Shown here: piece by piece, positions 44,521 through 59,200 of the stretch
Position numbering within the stretch: the stretch's first letter is position 1
Layout of the letters: every line of letters begins with the position of its first letter
From: Chrysomallon squamiferum
Lineage: Eukaryota > Mollusca > Gastropoda > Neomphalida > Peltospiridae
Length of the DNA stretch: 64,000 nt
Direction of reading: 5' to 3'
NCBI GenBank assembly: GCA_012295275.1
Contig: CM022671.1
Span: 9,012,858-9,076,857, forward strand
Position numbers and translations under genes: made by a program
Notes under the pieces: model-generated
What the model was told of the DNA's origin: nothing
The model's database searches: none
Seen by the model: only the letters and a program-made list of their open reading frames with translations

Positions 44521-44996
44521 TTTGTTGTGTCTCTTCATTATTGTTCCTTTCCCCCGTAAGATAATCCTTAAGATTTGTGCATACATGTTGGGGAAATCCT
44601 TTAAATGAACATAATATGTTTTTAAAATGTAATGAAATATTGTATTACCAAAGGTTATTTTGTTCTTATACTGAAGTAAAATTCTTAAGGGATAATCTTT
44701 GAATGTTTATGAAATCAACATTATCATTATGCCATTTTCAGTGAAATATTTACATACATCTATCAAGGTTATTATATAAATATTTAATTCCTAAATTAAA
44801 CGGTTTGTTATTAATTTCAGATGGCCACATGGATGTTGAGGCTGAAGAAAAGGCACGAGACCCCAAGACTTTAAGAGACGAACATGGACATTATCCTGTG
44901 TGGATGAATCAGAGAGCCATAAAAAAATTCAAACACAAAATCAACAAGTCTAAAAAGGTGAAAAATAAAGGACGTAACAAGAAAGGTGAATGGTGA
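43722..44996 (+). CDS. LLPH: LLP homolog (LLPH, learning-associated protein), 124 aa, 3 coding exons
   Basis: Coding exons are 43722-43866, 44319-44372 and 44821-44996 (stop TGA 44994-44996). The donor gtatgt follows the first and both junctions are phase 1. The N-terminus MAKSLRSKKRRKMR and the C-terminal block LRDEHGHYPVWMNQR followed by Lys-rich tails are the hallmarks of the LLPH family; the human protein is about 129 residues. The family is a very basic nucleolar protein associated with pre-60S ribosome assembly and, in mammals and Aplysia, with neuronal learning-related expression. The ATG is the first base after an acceptor, so the 5' UTR lies in an upstream exon. It is head-to-head with the RING gene and tail-to-tail with ACTR8. 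Middle residues are poorly conserved and contain an acidic Ser/Glu/Lys stretch. Confidence 0.93.
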
Positions 44997-46219
44997 AAAA
45001 GCGGCATAACCAGAGGACTGAAATTGATTATATATGTATATATATATAAAATGTAACATAAAATATTTCATTTTTGTGTCTACTTTGTTATGTTTCTTTG
45101 AGAAATATAGATTTTTTTTTTTAAACGTTTAAATCTGGGTTAAATTATCTGGTTTTAAAATCTGAATCTTGCCATCTTGTCTTTAACCTCTGTAGAAAGT
45201 GTAACAATTATACTTTTATAGTTACTTTTTGTAATCTCATTATTTTAATAACAACATGCCTGTTAATGTAATACTCTTGTGTTGTAATTAATTTATAGTA
45301 AAAAAAATTTGAGAATGGAGAAAATAATTATTTAAATATCATTCCATTTTGTAGGAGTGTATTCATAAATCCTTCTGTTGGACAAATTTGCTGTTTTCAT
45401 GTTCATTATGCTCTGAATGTATTATTATTATTGTTATTATTTTTTATTAATTTCATTTTTTGAATCATATAAAACTGTCTTAATGAAGTTTGAATTTCAG
45501 TTTTTAATCTTTCAGTTGCATTACTTGTAAATGAAAAAGTGGGAATTGAATTTTGTTTTACCATAAATAAAATATGTTATGTTGACATTCACAGCAGGTA
45601 ACAGTAATTAAGGATAATTTTTATATCATTTTATTAAATACAAGTTATACAGCTGTTTGTTATCGTCAGCTTCTGACTAACCACAGAACAGATCAGTCTC
45701 ACAAACAGGTTTTAAAACATTTTTATTAACAGTAAATCAGATGTGTTTACATCATAAAATGTTAAAGTTTCAAATTTCACTTCTCTTTTTGTTTTTTCTT
45801 GCATTGTTGATAACCAGTAGTTACAGTAATATATTATTATACCATAAAAATTGTGTATAAAAAGGCTTCTGTAGTCCAAAATATTGTTAATTTTCTGTGC
45901 ATCATGTAGCTTGGTACCTATTTCCTCCCTGAAAATTAGTAATGAAAACAGCTTTCATTTCATGCTTTCTTTTCAACTTGATGTGGTAAATCCACCTGGT
46001 CTCACAAGAGACCTATTTCTCAGATCAACGCTGTAGGATAACTGGTGAAACTGCAACATAGTTTCTGGATCTGATTTTGGCCACTGGCTATCAGACATAG
46101 ACCTAATGGCCTATTTGCCTAATTCCTGTTGAAAGACAGTTTCATTCTTCATTGCTGACCATGTATCATGCAGTCACTAATAAACATTTTGCTCTCTGTT
46201 CTGGCTGAAAATGGGGAAA
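44997..46219. other. Convergent 3' UTR region of LLPH (+) and ACTR8 (-)
   Basis: AATAAA on the plus strand at 45566-45571 and on the minus strand at about 45727-45722 suggest that the two 3' ends lie within roughly 200 bp of each other. No other coding signal is present. Confidence 0.45.
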
Positions 46220-49200
46220 TCACCAAATGAACGGTGCTCTTTCTCTGAGCAGTCTACAGCTGAACTGTTTCCATTCTTTCTGCCAGATCCAGAGTTCCTG
46301 AGTTGTGTCCAGACAGGCCATTATAGCAGCACCCTTCCAGCAAACCACTCGGGGATCCGTGTCCTGTAATGTAATTCATGTTAGTGAAGATTTTCTTATC
46401 TACATTACATATACAGCTGAATACTTTAAAAACCAATATTGCTTTAATATATTAAAGAAACTGTTGGACTTTATAAACAAAAAATTAATAATTTCTTACT
46501 CTAGGTTACTGGTTACAATTATAATTCTGTTTTTGATTTTAGGAAAAAAGCATACATATATGATCATGAAAAGTCCCTTCTCCTTACTCTTTTGAGAATA
46601 ACTAATTGTATGATCAACTTGGCTATATATATATTTCTTAAACCTTTGGCCTGGTGATAACATCCATGGATTCAAGTATCATTCTCTGGTTGCTAGGCAT
46701 CTGTAACCACACTCTGTACTGTATCCAGTCCTGGGCTCCTTCAAACATTGCGAGACCACCACCAACTACAACAATGCAGCTGTACATCTTCTTCTTCATT
46801 TCTTCACTTCCTGCCAATAAAATAACCTGAATATAAAGATTGTGAGGAGGAAAAAAAAATCTGAATCGTGCCATCTTGCTTTTAATGTCTGTCGAAAGTG
46901 TAACAATTTAAATGTAAATGATAAACAATTATAAGGATTTACACTTAAGATGACTAGATATGTTATAAGAGAAAAATACATACATTCTAGCAAACATTTT
47001 ATAAACACAAATATTAGCTGATTGTTGATTTTTTAACCATTAATAAAAGTTATATTCTTACAAACAACAAAATAGCTTCCTTCAATAGTTCACAAAAATG
47101 AATTATACTTCCAACAAACAAATATTGCTATTATATTTGCCGCAGAACAAAATGGCTTCCATAAATTAAAAGATCTTTAATAAACTGAAAACATCCTCCC
47201 TGTGATTTTTTAAATTATTTTCTTACCACACTTTTCAATGCTATACAAAATGGCTTCATCTACTCCCATCAGCTGAGCTACAGGTTCATTCTCCTTCTCC
47301 TCTTCCTCCTCCATCTCAGTCCTTCGACCTAGTTTTGTTTCGTTGGCAGGTAAACTGTCAGGTGCATCGTTAGAGTCATCATCTACCTGCGCCTGCATGT
47401 TCTCATCCAGCTGAATGAGGCTGCTCTCTGAAGCATCTCTTGTCATCTCCTGGTTATCCTTCTTCAGTTTGCCTGGCTGTGAAAACATGGGTAATATATT
47501 GAAACCACATCTTTCAGTAATTCATAGTAAAATCAGTACAATTTTTCCAGAGAGAGATGTTGCTTTTGCTTTTATTAGTTTATTATGAAAAAACAGGCAA
47601 CATTGTCTAAAAAACCCAATTTGAAATGAAAATATGAAACACTGGAAAGTTTTAAATCAATTACAGTTAAAAAAAATTCTGAGAAGAATGGGGTACAATA
47701 TATTTCTTTTATATTTTAACTTGCAGTTAAAAATATCTTTTTTTTAGTCATTTTAAAATCAATATTATTTTCACAAGCAAATATCTGTTTTTAATTTGAG
47801 ATCTCTAATAAAATAAGTTTTATAATTATTTATTAAAACAATTTTTTTTATTTTTTTATTTCATATTTGTTATAACTTTCTGAGCTGAAAGAAATAAAAA
47901 TAAAAAACAGTTTAAATGAGTATGCTAATAAAAACTACAATAACAGAAACTCACCTGGCCTCCAGCCCGCTGTGTCTGACGAAGGTAACTTTCATCATGA
48001 GGATCATGTGCATCTCCTACAAATCGATTCTGGACATGGACTAAATGAGATCCCTGAAGTCCATACATTTCTGGAAAGAGCAGACTCAAGGCTGAGAGTA
48101 GTAACTCGTCACCAAGTTTGATGTTGTATTTGATGATGTTACTCTGTGGCCTTTTGATCTGAACAAACTGATCTATCACTCCTCCATTGTCCTGAAAACA
48201 CAACTCATAGTTTTTTAACACAGACACAAACAACAACAATTTACTTTAAAACTGTAATGTAGTATCTTTTTCACTACAATGCAATTTCCTGCTGGTTATT
48301 TAGAATTTGAGAAACAATACCATATTATAATTGGTCACATAATTATTATTATGGTACAATTAAAGACTCATGTATTTTAAGAATGCTCTAAATATCATAT
48401 TCAAAATAAAACATTCCCACTCTTTGACACATTAATTGACCTGAATGAAAATAACTAAATTATTTTAATACTAATGAACCAAAAAAAAAATTTAAACAAA
48501 AAATTGTATTTGCTTATGCAAAGGAATGAGACAGAAGATAAGGATTCCAAGTTAACATTTTATTCTTACATTAATATCCATGTGACAGAGAGTTTCTTTC
48601 AGTTCTTGCAAAAGAAGAATGTCAACTGGAAGAGACAGGTTCAGTTCACGAAGGGGGAATCCACTTCTGCCAAGCATCCAGTGTAAGCATCTACTGACAT
48701 CCACACCTCCATACTCCATTGTGATTCTGTGCACAAATATAAAAATCTGTTAAACAGCATAATGAGTTTAAAAGAATGATTACCACAAATATGTTAACAT
48801 CTGTCAATTTTGTCATAAATTTACATTACCAAATTATTGAAGTTATAATGGTGATTAGCATTATATTTTACACATTCAACAATGTAAATATGTTATAGAA
48901 TTTCTGTGAGGTTTTACTATGTTCACTGGCAGTATTTAATTTACTTATTTATTTCTTCTTTCCTTTTTAGTGGTAAAAGCTGCTGGTTATTAAATATTGA
49001 AGCAAATTTACAAATTATTCCATTACAAGTAAAATCTACCTTGATGATTTCTGTGAAATACCATCTTCCACACAACACACACTTGTTTTCTGATCACCAA
49101 CATCAACCACACAGGCACAGGATACACCAGCACCAAATATAGCACACACAGATTCCTGTAGGAAACAGAAAGAAAAGACCAAACACTTAGGAAAGAGATT

Positions 49201-52200
49201 ATTAAAAGGCTAGACAAATTTTTAAAAATAATAATTATTTCGCAACACTGAAAAAAGACCTGAAAAAAAATCCATTTTAATACTAGATAAAAGAAATATT
49301 TAATTTTATATTAAAATTAAATATAAGAAGTAACTATTTTTATGAATGTTTAATCACTGAAGGCTACATGGTTTTCAAATTTTGATTTGTATATTTTACC
49401 AGATGTATAAATGCTGCTCCAAAACCCAGAGTGTCCAGTAGTAAATTCATCAGAGCTTTGACATGCTTGTGGACATAAACATCAGGAATAAGGAGGATGA
49501 CATGATAGTTCTGAAAGTGGGAAAAATAGAACTCTTGTTAGTGAAAGTAATAGCAACAGCAGTATTGTTAGAATTTGGAACAGAGTGCTAATGGAAACAT
49601 ATCTGTCAACCTTTTGTGTTAACAGTAACAGGAAATAAGAAAAAGCTTTTGCTGCTATCATTACTATTTTTTGTCCCAAACTAAACATACAAACAAAAAA
49701 CTGCCACACATAAAAAAAAAGGCATTTTCTTGTTTACAATTCGAACATTTACAAGATACACACACACACATAGCCAGTGTAACATTACATACAGACATTT
49801 TCATTTACATCCTCTCATTTTATATAATGAAATCTTCTCATACACTCACTCTCACACACATCAGTTCTGTATTTTCTCCACAAAAACAAACATATTTTTA
49901 AGAAGCTGACTGAACCTGAAAGTTTGATTTGGTTATATTTAGGTGGTTTTCTATCACTGACTGCCATATCACTTCAAGATTTGCCAGCACAGAGGTGAGC
50001 GTCTCGTTTGATCCACTGTACACATTGAAACGACCTCTTCGGATTGGCCAGTGTAAGGAATAATTACTGGAAGGATGAATCAACAATGCCTGAAACAACA
50101 AAACAATGTCACAAATCATGTATTACCAAACTACATAAAATTATATATTAACTTAAAAATCAGTTTTTACACGGTTTTATATTTTATGTTCCAGTAATTC
50201 ATTAATTTCTTTTCGATGCCCATTTTTTGAATTGATCTTCTTTCATAATAAAAATAGTCAGTGAATATAAATAATTTATAATTAAATAATTTTGTGAATG
50301 ACAAAACATGTAAAACAATATATAAATAAATAATAAATAAATATATATATATATATTTATATATAAAAAGCCTCTTCTTATAATTACCTTTTTCAAAACA
50401 AAATATATTTTTAATTACTACAGGATTAATCACTTTTATTTATTTTTGTTTTTCAATTTTTATCTTCTTCTTCTTTAAACTGAATAATGAATAATAACTG
50501 AAATTATAATTTTATAAATTATTTAGACAAAAGCTTGGTACCAGTGACAAGTGTTAACACAATTTCTACTCACATCAGCACCGACTATGAAAGGTTTGTC
50601 AGTTGTTGTCCATTTCTGTGGATTTACAACATCAGTCCTTTCAGGTTTTACAGAACAGTTGTAACTGGCCAGCTGAAACATGATATAATAGTTAATATAT
50701 TTCATGCAATTTAAACATAATCACGTTATAATTAATGTTTTTTAGTGCCATTAAAACATACTGATCACACTGAAAACACATTTTTTTAAAACTACAAAGG
50801 TTAGTGTTTTCTGGATCTGACCTTTTTTTGATTTTCATGAAATATACATATGTATTATTAAAAATTAGTTTATACCTCTCTGCCTGGAGTAAGTTGTCTG
50901 TAACCACCAATTGCATTTGGCCTTGTCAGCAAGGCTTCTTCAGCAGACTTTAAACCAAGTCGTTTCTGTTGTTTTGAATCTGGATGCTGTTGATCAAAAA
51001 AATAATAACATTTTTAACATTTTTAAAATATGTAGTTAAAAACTCACAATTTAAGTAAATCCTCACATGTAAAAGTATATTAGAAGATTGGCATTTAGCT
51101 GCCTTCATAATATATCAGACCTAATCATTTCATAAAATTAGCTTGAAAATGTAACTATGGATGGACTGACAGTAGTCTAACAAAAAATTCTTTATATTTT
51201 CAAGTTATTATTTCATTTGTTTAGAGCAATCTGTAATCACTGATAACAAAGTATCGCAATAAAATAAAATGTTACATAACATTTAAACATCATCATTTTA
51301 TTCCTTTCACAATTGGTGTACTGAAGTCAGTGAGTACCAGGCATTAGGAGTATTTTTTCTGATGCTAAAGAAATTTAGTGTACACCTGTCTACCCTGTAC
51401 TCAGTGATACAAGGACTGCAGAAAAAAGGCAGCATGCATACAGTTTTATATAGTACTTTATTATAGTTATACTTCACAAGAAACTAATACAAAATAAAAA
51501 TAATAACTTTGAAGTATGCAGAATGTATTTAGACTATTTACACATATTATCAAACTATACTTTAACTTCATGTTTATTCAGTCAAGCAATCAAGAAATGA
51601 AATTGCCCAAGACCATATTTTGCACCTGTCATACTACTGTGGGAATAAGACCAGAGTTTGTATTTTAAGGAAATGATTGTATAGGTTTTGTTCCTTAGAT
51701 AAATACTCTGTTACATATAAATATATTTATATGAATTATTATTATTATTTTCTATTTTCTATTTGTTTCAGAATAATGTTTATACATTATAGACACGTTT
51801 TTATTTATATATAGATAGTATTGTTTGTACAAAGTGCAAATAATTTATTTATATTAATGTATTGTTTATATTTTTAAATATATACTTTTATATGATTTGT
51901 ATATTACATTGCATTCTGGCCTGGCTAGCCAAGCTTCTGGTTGATATGGAGTTGACTGAGATTTTTTCTTGCGAGCAATGCAGTGAGGAACTGTTACTGG
52001 AAAAGTGTCTGATGCTCGCCCAATCCTCAAGTTATAAGATCCTGGATGTATTATAATCACAGATGAAGGTGGTACTGGCTACAATATAAAAAATGTGTTA
52101 GCGACACATGACGGTAAACAATAACGATTAAATATGTCATCGCTAAAAGTGTAAACAGTCACAGTAACTTCTGAACCTTTTAACATATCTGTTATTAGTA

Positions 52201-52497
52201 TTAACTTGTTTAAATAATAAAAATAACAAGTGTAAAAAACAAAATTAAAACATTTATTGAAAAATGTAATACAGTAGTTTACATAATTATCTTATTATAT
52301 AATACATTAACATAGTTTAATGATAATGATTATTAATTTCAAAATTTGTATTATAAAAATCGAATGAAATTGGATTTATCGTTACCACAAACAAAACAAA
52401 AATAGGTTCGTTAATAATGGAGCAGTGTTTGTCATACCTCGGTCAACTGTTCTGGAATAGGTTGAGCAAATGGTTTTTTGCCCGGTGTTGTAGGCAT
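46220..52497 (-). CDS. ACTR8: Actin-related protein 8 (INO80 complex subunit), 598 aa, 12 coding exons
   Basis: Coding exons, 5' to 3': 52497-52438, 52078-51908, 50986-50876, 50672-50574, 50089-49916, 49510-49400, 49155-49040, 48726-48570, 48191-47955, 47476-47227, 46810-46644 and 46363-46220 (stop TGA 46222-46220). Every junction is GT-AG and in phase, giving 598 residues against about 624 in human. Diagnostic blocks are HPGSYNLRIGRASDTFP, LHWPIRRGRFNVY, VVDVGDQKTSVCCVEDG, YGGVDVSRC, MYSCIVVVGGGLAMFEGAQ, ITRPK and the C-terminal LDTTQELWIWQKEW ending in FIW. ARP8 is an actin-fold nuclear protein of the INO80 chromatin remodeller, where it binds nucleosomal and linker DNA with ARP4 and actin. 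The Asp/Glu-rich insertion in exon 10 matches the family's variable insert. The exon 11 donor (aag|gtttaag) is weak. Transcription is convergent with LLPH. Confidence 0.95.
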
Positions 52498-52800
52498 TGT
52501 TGTTGTTTTAAAAAAAAAAATTATTAGTTTTGATTTTGGTGGAAAGCCAGGTAAAAGATGCTCATGTGAAATACGTCACAAAAATGGTGAATTAGACTGG
52601 GCATAGGCCAATAATACTGATAGGGTATAAAACACTGATCTTCCTGTGTTTCCTTTGAGGTATAAAATACAGACCGCTTTAGGTATTTATTCTGCGACAG
52701 AGATACCCCTTGGTTTGTCAAAGAGCGTGCGTGGCTCAGACGTACTTCACAACAGCTATTTTTTTTTCACTCACTCACAGTATTTATTATAATTATTTAT
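52498..52800 (-). promoter_or_regulatory. ACTR8 upstream region
   Basis: Immediately upstream of the ACTR8 start. A CRE-like TACGTCAC lies at 52572-52579 (plus-strand reading). No TATA box is seen near a plausible start site. Function is inferred from position. Confidence 0.3.
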
Positions 52801-55800
52801 TATTTATTTATTATCAGCATAATCAAATTAAGAACTAGGGCTTAAATTTCCTATATTGGAAGTCGACTTTTGTTTATGAAAAAACAAACATGTTAGTAGC
52901 AACATAAATACACGGCTTATTCTGACAAAACAACAACAACAAAAAAAAAAAAAAAAAAACCATTAATAAAACAGAAACAAAAAAACAACAACAACAACAA
53001 TAATAACAGTTTTGCTTGGAGACTGACCTGAAATATGATAGGTCATATTATCATGTAAAAGGATTGTTTCCCTTTCGATTCAGAGCACTGGTTTGTGATA
53101 CTGATAATCAGGCTGTTGTTTTGCCCCTCTGTTGATGTGCATATATACAACTTATTGCTGTGTAATCACTAGAAATTCATTATTAAACAAAATAAGCAGC
53201 AACAATCAAATATACTGAGCTGTCATAAATATCCATGCCTTCAATTTATTAAACAATATACTGAAAAAAAAATTTGGTTAATATTATGTGAGATACAACA
53301 CTCATGAAAAACAAGAACCACCTCAGCATAATAGAATATATTTATTTTTTAGGAAACAAATGTTTTTTGGGGTATTTGTTTTAACATAATTATTTGTATA
53401 ACATTTAAAATTAAATGCATTAATCTGTATATTTACATAGATAACAAATACAGAGATTACAAATGACCAAATATAAAAACATTTTTTTTCCTCTCTCTCT
53501 GAAAAGAAGCAAAATATTCAAAAACATAAACCAAACAACCAATAACTCTGAAGTTTAACTTCTCATTTTAAAAATAAATAATTCAGAAAATATGCAGAAA
53601 TAACTACAGACATATGAAACAAATTATTCATTCTTGGGCCACAGAAAATTGTGCTAATGTTAAAATTTTGATATTTAAATATGTGGTTACACAATGAAAT
53701 ATACTGAAAGCTTCTCTAGATGGTCAACTACAAAAGAGGATTTGTGCAAGTTTTACTGTTCATGCAGCATGAGGTATACACATTTATAAAAGAAAATTAA
53801 TTATAATTCAAGTAAAGATAACTGTATTTTTGTATTACGAAAATAAACTGATTTTATTTCTTTTGATTATAAAAAAAAAAATAATAATAATAAAATAAAA
53901 ATATTTTTTAACATCTTTTGTTACGGATTTCTTTAAAAATAACAAAATTTTCTGATGAAAAGTAACAAATATATTTAATTGGTAAACCCAACAATATACA
54001 ATCAATATAATTTTTATGTCACATTTGAGAAAAAAATGCACCTTGTACAGGCTGAAAATTATAAATTTATCCACCAATATAAATTCCTTTTCTGTTGAGT
54101 TCTGAAGGATGGATGGCATTTTAGGATTAATAGGCTTTATTCCATCATTATAAGTAAAACGAATGCTGGATGGCAAAATAAACCCAACATTAACGTGGTA
54201 CCTTATCCACTGGGTTATTGGTTTTTATTCATTTATTTTTTTCCAGAACTAACATGCACATTATCTTCTGTTAGAAAACTTAAAAACAGTTAACCCTTTT
54301 CTTCTGTTACAATATTTTTGTTGAAAGAAATTTCCAATTAATATTACCTTTGTTTATTACCAAGATAAACATTATTTAGTGTAACAAATTTTTTTTTATC
54401 TTACAGACTGAAAAATATCACAGTTTTAACTTAGTTATAATTTTAAAAAGTGAAAAAAAAAAAAAAAAAATGTTTTTTGGAATATTTAAAGATGTATTTT
54501 ACTTTTATTTATTGATTTTACAATAAAAATACAGTATCTAGTTTAAAAAAAAAAAAAAGGGAAGAAAAGGACCTCGAAGAATAACTATTTATAATATAAA
54601 CAAAATATTTTTTTCATCAACATATACATTTACATATAAAAACTTAATTAAAAAAGAAATAGTGTTTCCCATTGTCCCATATTTATATACAAACTGTTTT
54701 AAAGATAACCAAAGTATGAAAACAAAAAAAAAAAAAACAACAGCAAATATTCCAACCTGATGAACAAACACTAATAAAAATAAGTAATAATAAAAAACAA
54801 AGACAAATATAAAGCATAAAAAAAAATAACGACAGAAAATCAACAATACACAACCCAATTACCAACACATAATTATCAGAGCCAAATATTTATCTGACTC
54901 TGCATATCAATATTCAGCAAAACCTGTTTCTGAGCACATTCAGAATAAAACATTGTACACCCACTTCACCACATAATATAAAAAATGTTTTGCCAGTTTT
55001 GATTTTAAGTTTTTTAAGCATATAATCAAGAAAATGATAAATGTTGAATAATAGAACTGTTAAATAGAAATCTATTTTATTATCAGTGGCCCTTTTCCAT
55101 TTGAAAAATTATTATTAATGTAAATTCTCAAAAATTCACAGATTTTATTAACTGGGTACAGAAAATGGTTGTGAAATAAGCAAAAAGAAAAAACAAACAT
55201 ATTTTTTAAATCATCATAATATTTGAAACTACTTTCTTTTTACATTCAAAATAAGTATAACTTAAATCTCCACAATATATTATTTCTTAAAAACTATTGA
55301 TTTAAGTGTAACATTCAGTTGTAGGAAAATAATTACTGTATTTATAAATTTAAAATATAAAACAAATAACAACTAATAGCACTTTAGTAATTGCCTACAT
55401 TAAAAAAAAAGTCTACCTTTCCATTTAACAAAACAGTTGATGTAACATACCTAAAAGTCATAAAGATAAACAAATTTTCATCGTAAGAAACTTAAAATAA
55501 TTTTTAAGCCAAACTAATATTTATTATTATTATTTTTAAATAATAAAAATAAAGATATCATTTATTTTATTTACAAGTTTTATAAGATTTCACTCACTGA
55601 AACTGAAACAAATTTTTTAAAAAACATTATAATTTTTAATAACATAAGCATTTTTGTACTTGTTAAATAATTTTGCTAATGCTTATTACTAAAAATGTAA
55701 AATGGTTACAGATCATCTGAAAATTAAATAAAATAAATAAATAAAAAAAATTTAAATTTAAAAATTAAATACTTAAATAATATAAAAGATGAAAAGTACC

Positions 55801-56281
55801 ATAAAGAAAATATTACTGATTAAAGAATGACTGGCATTTTTGTTTTGCTCTTTGGCATTAAGAAAATAAAAAACTAATTATGAACAGTACTTTAATGTCT
55901 CCCATTATTTAAAACCAAACTGTAATAATTTCCACATATACTCCAGTACCAACAGAATATATAACATCACTTCAGATCCTTTAATGAATACTGATATTCT
56001 GAAATTATTTCCATATAAGAAAATAATAAAAAGTGGTCCCAGCTTTGCACACTGATATTTAAAATATATTAATTTTTATATATAGTTTTGTAAAAATGAA
56101 AAATATAATTATTAAAAAAAAAAGAAAAAAAAAAGAAGAAGCAAAAAAAACTTTTTTTTTTTCAAACCCTAGAAAACACCAGGTTGAAAAATTAAGGATT
56201 TCACGAACAGCAGTGGTATAAAAATGTTTGTGGTATGTCTTTGACTGTTTGCGCAGTGAGAATAACATAAATAAATCTTGT
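52801..56281. other. Intergenic and probable long TRABD 3' UTR
   Basis: AT-rich, with poly-A/T runs and no supportable coding region. Minus-strand AATAAA hexamers (for example near 55568-55563) could end the TRABD transcript about 0.7 kb past its stop. Open frames here are Phe/Ile/Lys strings typical of random AT-rich DNA. Confidence 0.5.
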
Positions 56282-59200
56282 CTAAAAGACTAGAAGAGTG
56301 GTGAATCTGTAAATTCTGTAACAACCCCACGACACAATCCCCAGCACACTGGCTCGAAACATCCATCGAACTATTTTAGATAACAACGAGGGACCTGGAA
56401 CTCTGCAATGAGAGAGAAATATGTCTTTATATTATATCAGAAAGAGTTGATTTTTTTGTTTTTATTAATTCCATTATTGAAATAATTTGATTAAAGTGCT
56501 TGACAATTAAACTTGTAATTTTAAACATGCACTGAATTGTTTTCACTTGAAGTAAACAGTCTCCATATACTTACACCATGATGTCTTCAATACTTTGTTC
56601 TTTGGACCAGTTTGCAACAATACCAGGAACGTGGCCAATGCCAACCACACCAACAACAACAGAAGGAATGAAACCTGGAAGGTAAATATTATGTTTGATG
56701 TACTTTATTTCAAACATATTAGCAGGTTAAAACAAAAGTAGTAAACATTCCAGTATAAGACTGTTACAACATCTGTTTCTATCAAAAGGTATTAAATGAT
56801 AATAAATGTTATTTTCCAGTTTAGAGTTCTCTGGTTGATAAGCACAAACATTATGATTTTTCATTAGACTGAAACACCAGTATATGATCAGTAATGAAAT
56901 ATTATTATTCAAATAGGAATGAATCATTTTATTAACATATTTGAAATTATGTAAGTGCCCATTATAAATATTTCATTTTTTTCCCCATTATAAAATATTT
57001 TTTATTTCAATGTAATTATGAAAGTGAATATTGTGGTAATTTGTATTCTCTCATAATTTTATTGTTATTTTTACCATTCTTAATATTTTAATTTATTTTT
57101 ACTTTTTTATATATTTTTTTATGCTATGGATATAATTTAAGTGCAGAAAGAATTAAGAACATAAAATTTCCAGGAATAATAATTAATTTGGATAGTAGGT
57201 AAAAGAATGCTATTGTTTGGTTTAACATGACAAAACACTATGCAGTCATGTGCTTTCTTTTTTACAAAACCTCTCTAAAAAATACCACTTTCCTCAAAAA
57301 CAGGAGCAATAAACTACTTTAGAGAAAAAATTAGCAGTTAACATATTTTTTTAAAGATAAAATTAATAACTTCCACAAACCTTCTGGTACCTCAGAACAA
57401 GGTATAGGACGAGCTGCAACTTTTAGTGAATGTGCTAAATATATATCTCGTTCATCAACAAACACATGACTAAGGGCAGGGAACTCTCCAGTCATTTCTT
57501 TCAACATGGCTTCCAACAAATCACGTTGCTTGCACTTTTCAACATCCTCTTTGCTGAAAAGTATGAAAAGGAGAATAAATAAAAAAATTATTTAAAATTG
57601 TATGTATTCTTTTGTTTTAACATTTAAATTAAAACATGAAAAATGAACCTAATGAATTGCAGTGAAAGCAAACATTTTTAAAAACCAGTTTATGTAAGGT
57701 TTTGAAAAAAATATAACACCTATCATTGATACAACATCCCAACAACTATATCACTATATACATCCCAACAACTGTAACCATTCATTAAAAGGATTTTTTT
57801 TAAAATTTTGATTAAAAAAATACCTAATAGGATCTTTTGATGTAATGAGGTACCACCCTAATCTTAATTTCTGCCACCATGACAAAGCTGCTAATGCCCT
57901 TTTCAGAGTTATCTGGATTGGTCGGTCACCTAACTGCAAACGGCAACCAGGAACAAGACGAGCCTAAAAAATTAACTGAATTTTATTTATTTATTCTTTC
58001 CAATGTACGTGTAAAAAAAATAAATAAAAATTAAAAAATTAAAGAAAGAAAGACAAAAAAACTAAATCAGTCATCATTGAATGTGGTAATTTTGGGGTCT
58101 TTTATTTCAACATTCTGCACTCTTTTATTGTTATTATTTGCTGTTACCAAAGACTTTAAGTGCAAATGAACAATAACACTGAAATCTACTTAAACAAATT
58201 CACCCAGTAAAAGCATAGTCCTAGTAATTGATAATTTAGAAAAATAAAGATTTTTGGGTAGTGCTGACCTCAAAAACAGTTATTGAAATGGTATTTATCT
58301 GCAGTGGTTTCATTTTAGATACTATATTTTCAAGAGATTTTCTTTCACATAGCATGCTGTATTAATACCAAATGTTTCCTAAAAACAACAAACCTCTTGA
58401 AATGCCCTTCTAAATTCACCTCCAGGTGCCATGCCTAGTTCCTTAGTAAGATGAGCTGACATTGACAGTAATAACAAATGCATTACACCTTGAATAACCC
58501 CACTCTGAAAATTAAAACAATATTAATAAGTGTAAACCATATTATTAAACTATGATAAGCTAAAATAAATAACAATATTTTAAAATAAAGAACCATAATT
58601 AAACTAAAACACAGAATTGGAAATACAAATTTATAGCAACAGGCATAATTTCAAGACAACATGTGTTTTTTCCAACATTAAAATTTATATTTATGTAATT
58701 CAAAAAAATATACATATTATTTGCAAATATCTTAAGTTTTTGTTTTTATTTAGCTTCATATATCATTATACTTTTGTAAAAGTAAAACCTTTTACTATTT
58801 TTTTTTTTTAAAGATTTCTTCAGAATGTTTGCATATATCGTTGGTGAAATTGTATAATTAAAAATAATAAATAAATAATAGCAAACCTGTTTTATTGCCA
58901 TTCTGATTTTATCAAAGTTGATATTTTTGGCTTCCTCTAAAAGTGTTGATTCATCCAGCTCCAGTATATTGATTCTACTTTTACATAACTCGACCATAAC
59001 AAAGTCTGGCTGTACTGCACGGATTATCTGAATTTTAAGACATAGTTTAGATCAAATGTAAAACTGTTCTTCAAACTTGTAAAAAAACCACAAAAAAAAC
59101 ATTCTTTTCCAAAAAAAAATTAAAAATTAAAAGAATTAAAAATGAATACATAGATTGTCACTGAAACTGAAATTACATATCTGGTGACAAGGTAATATTA

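Noticed and set aside
54589-54868. Hydrophobic Phe/Val/Leu-rich minus-strand frames
   Set aside because: Composition expected of AT-rich DNA, with no splice partner; likely TRABD 3' flank.
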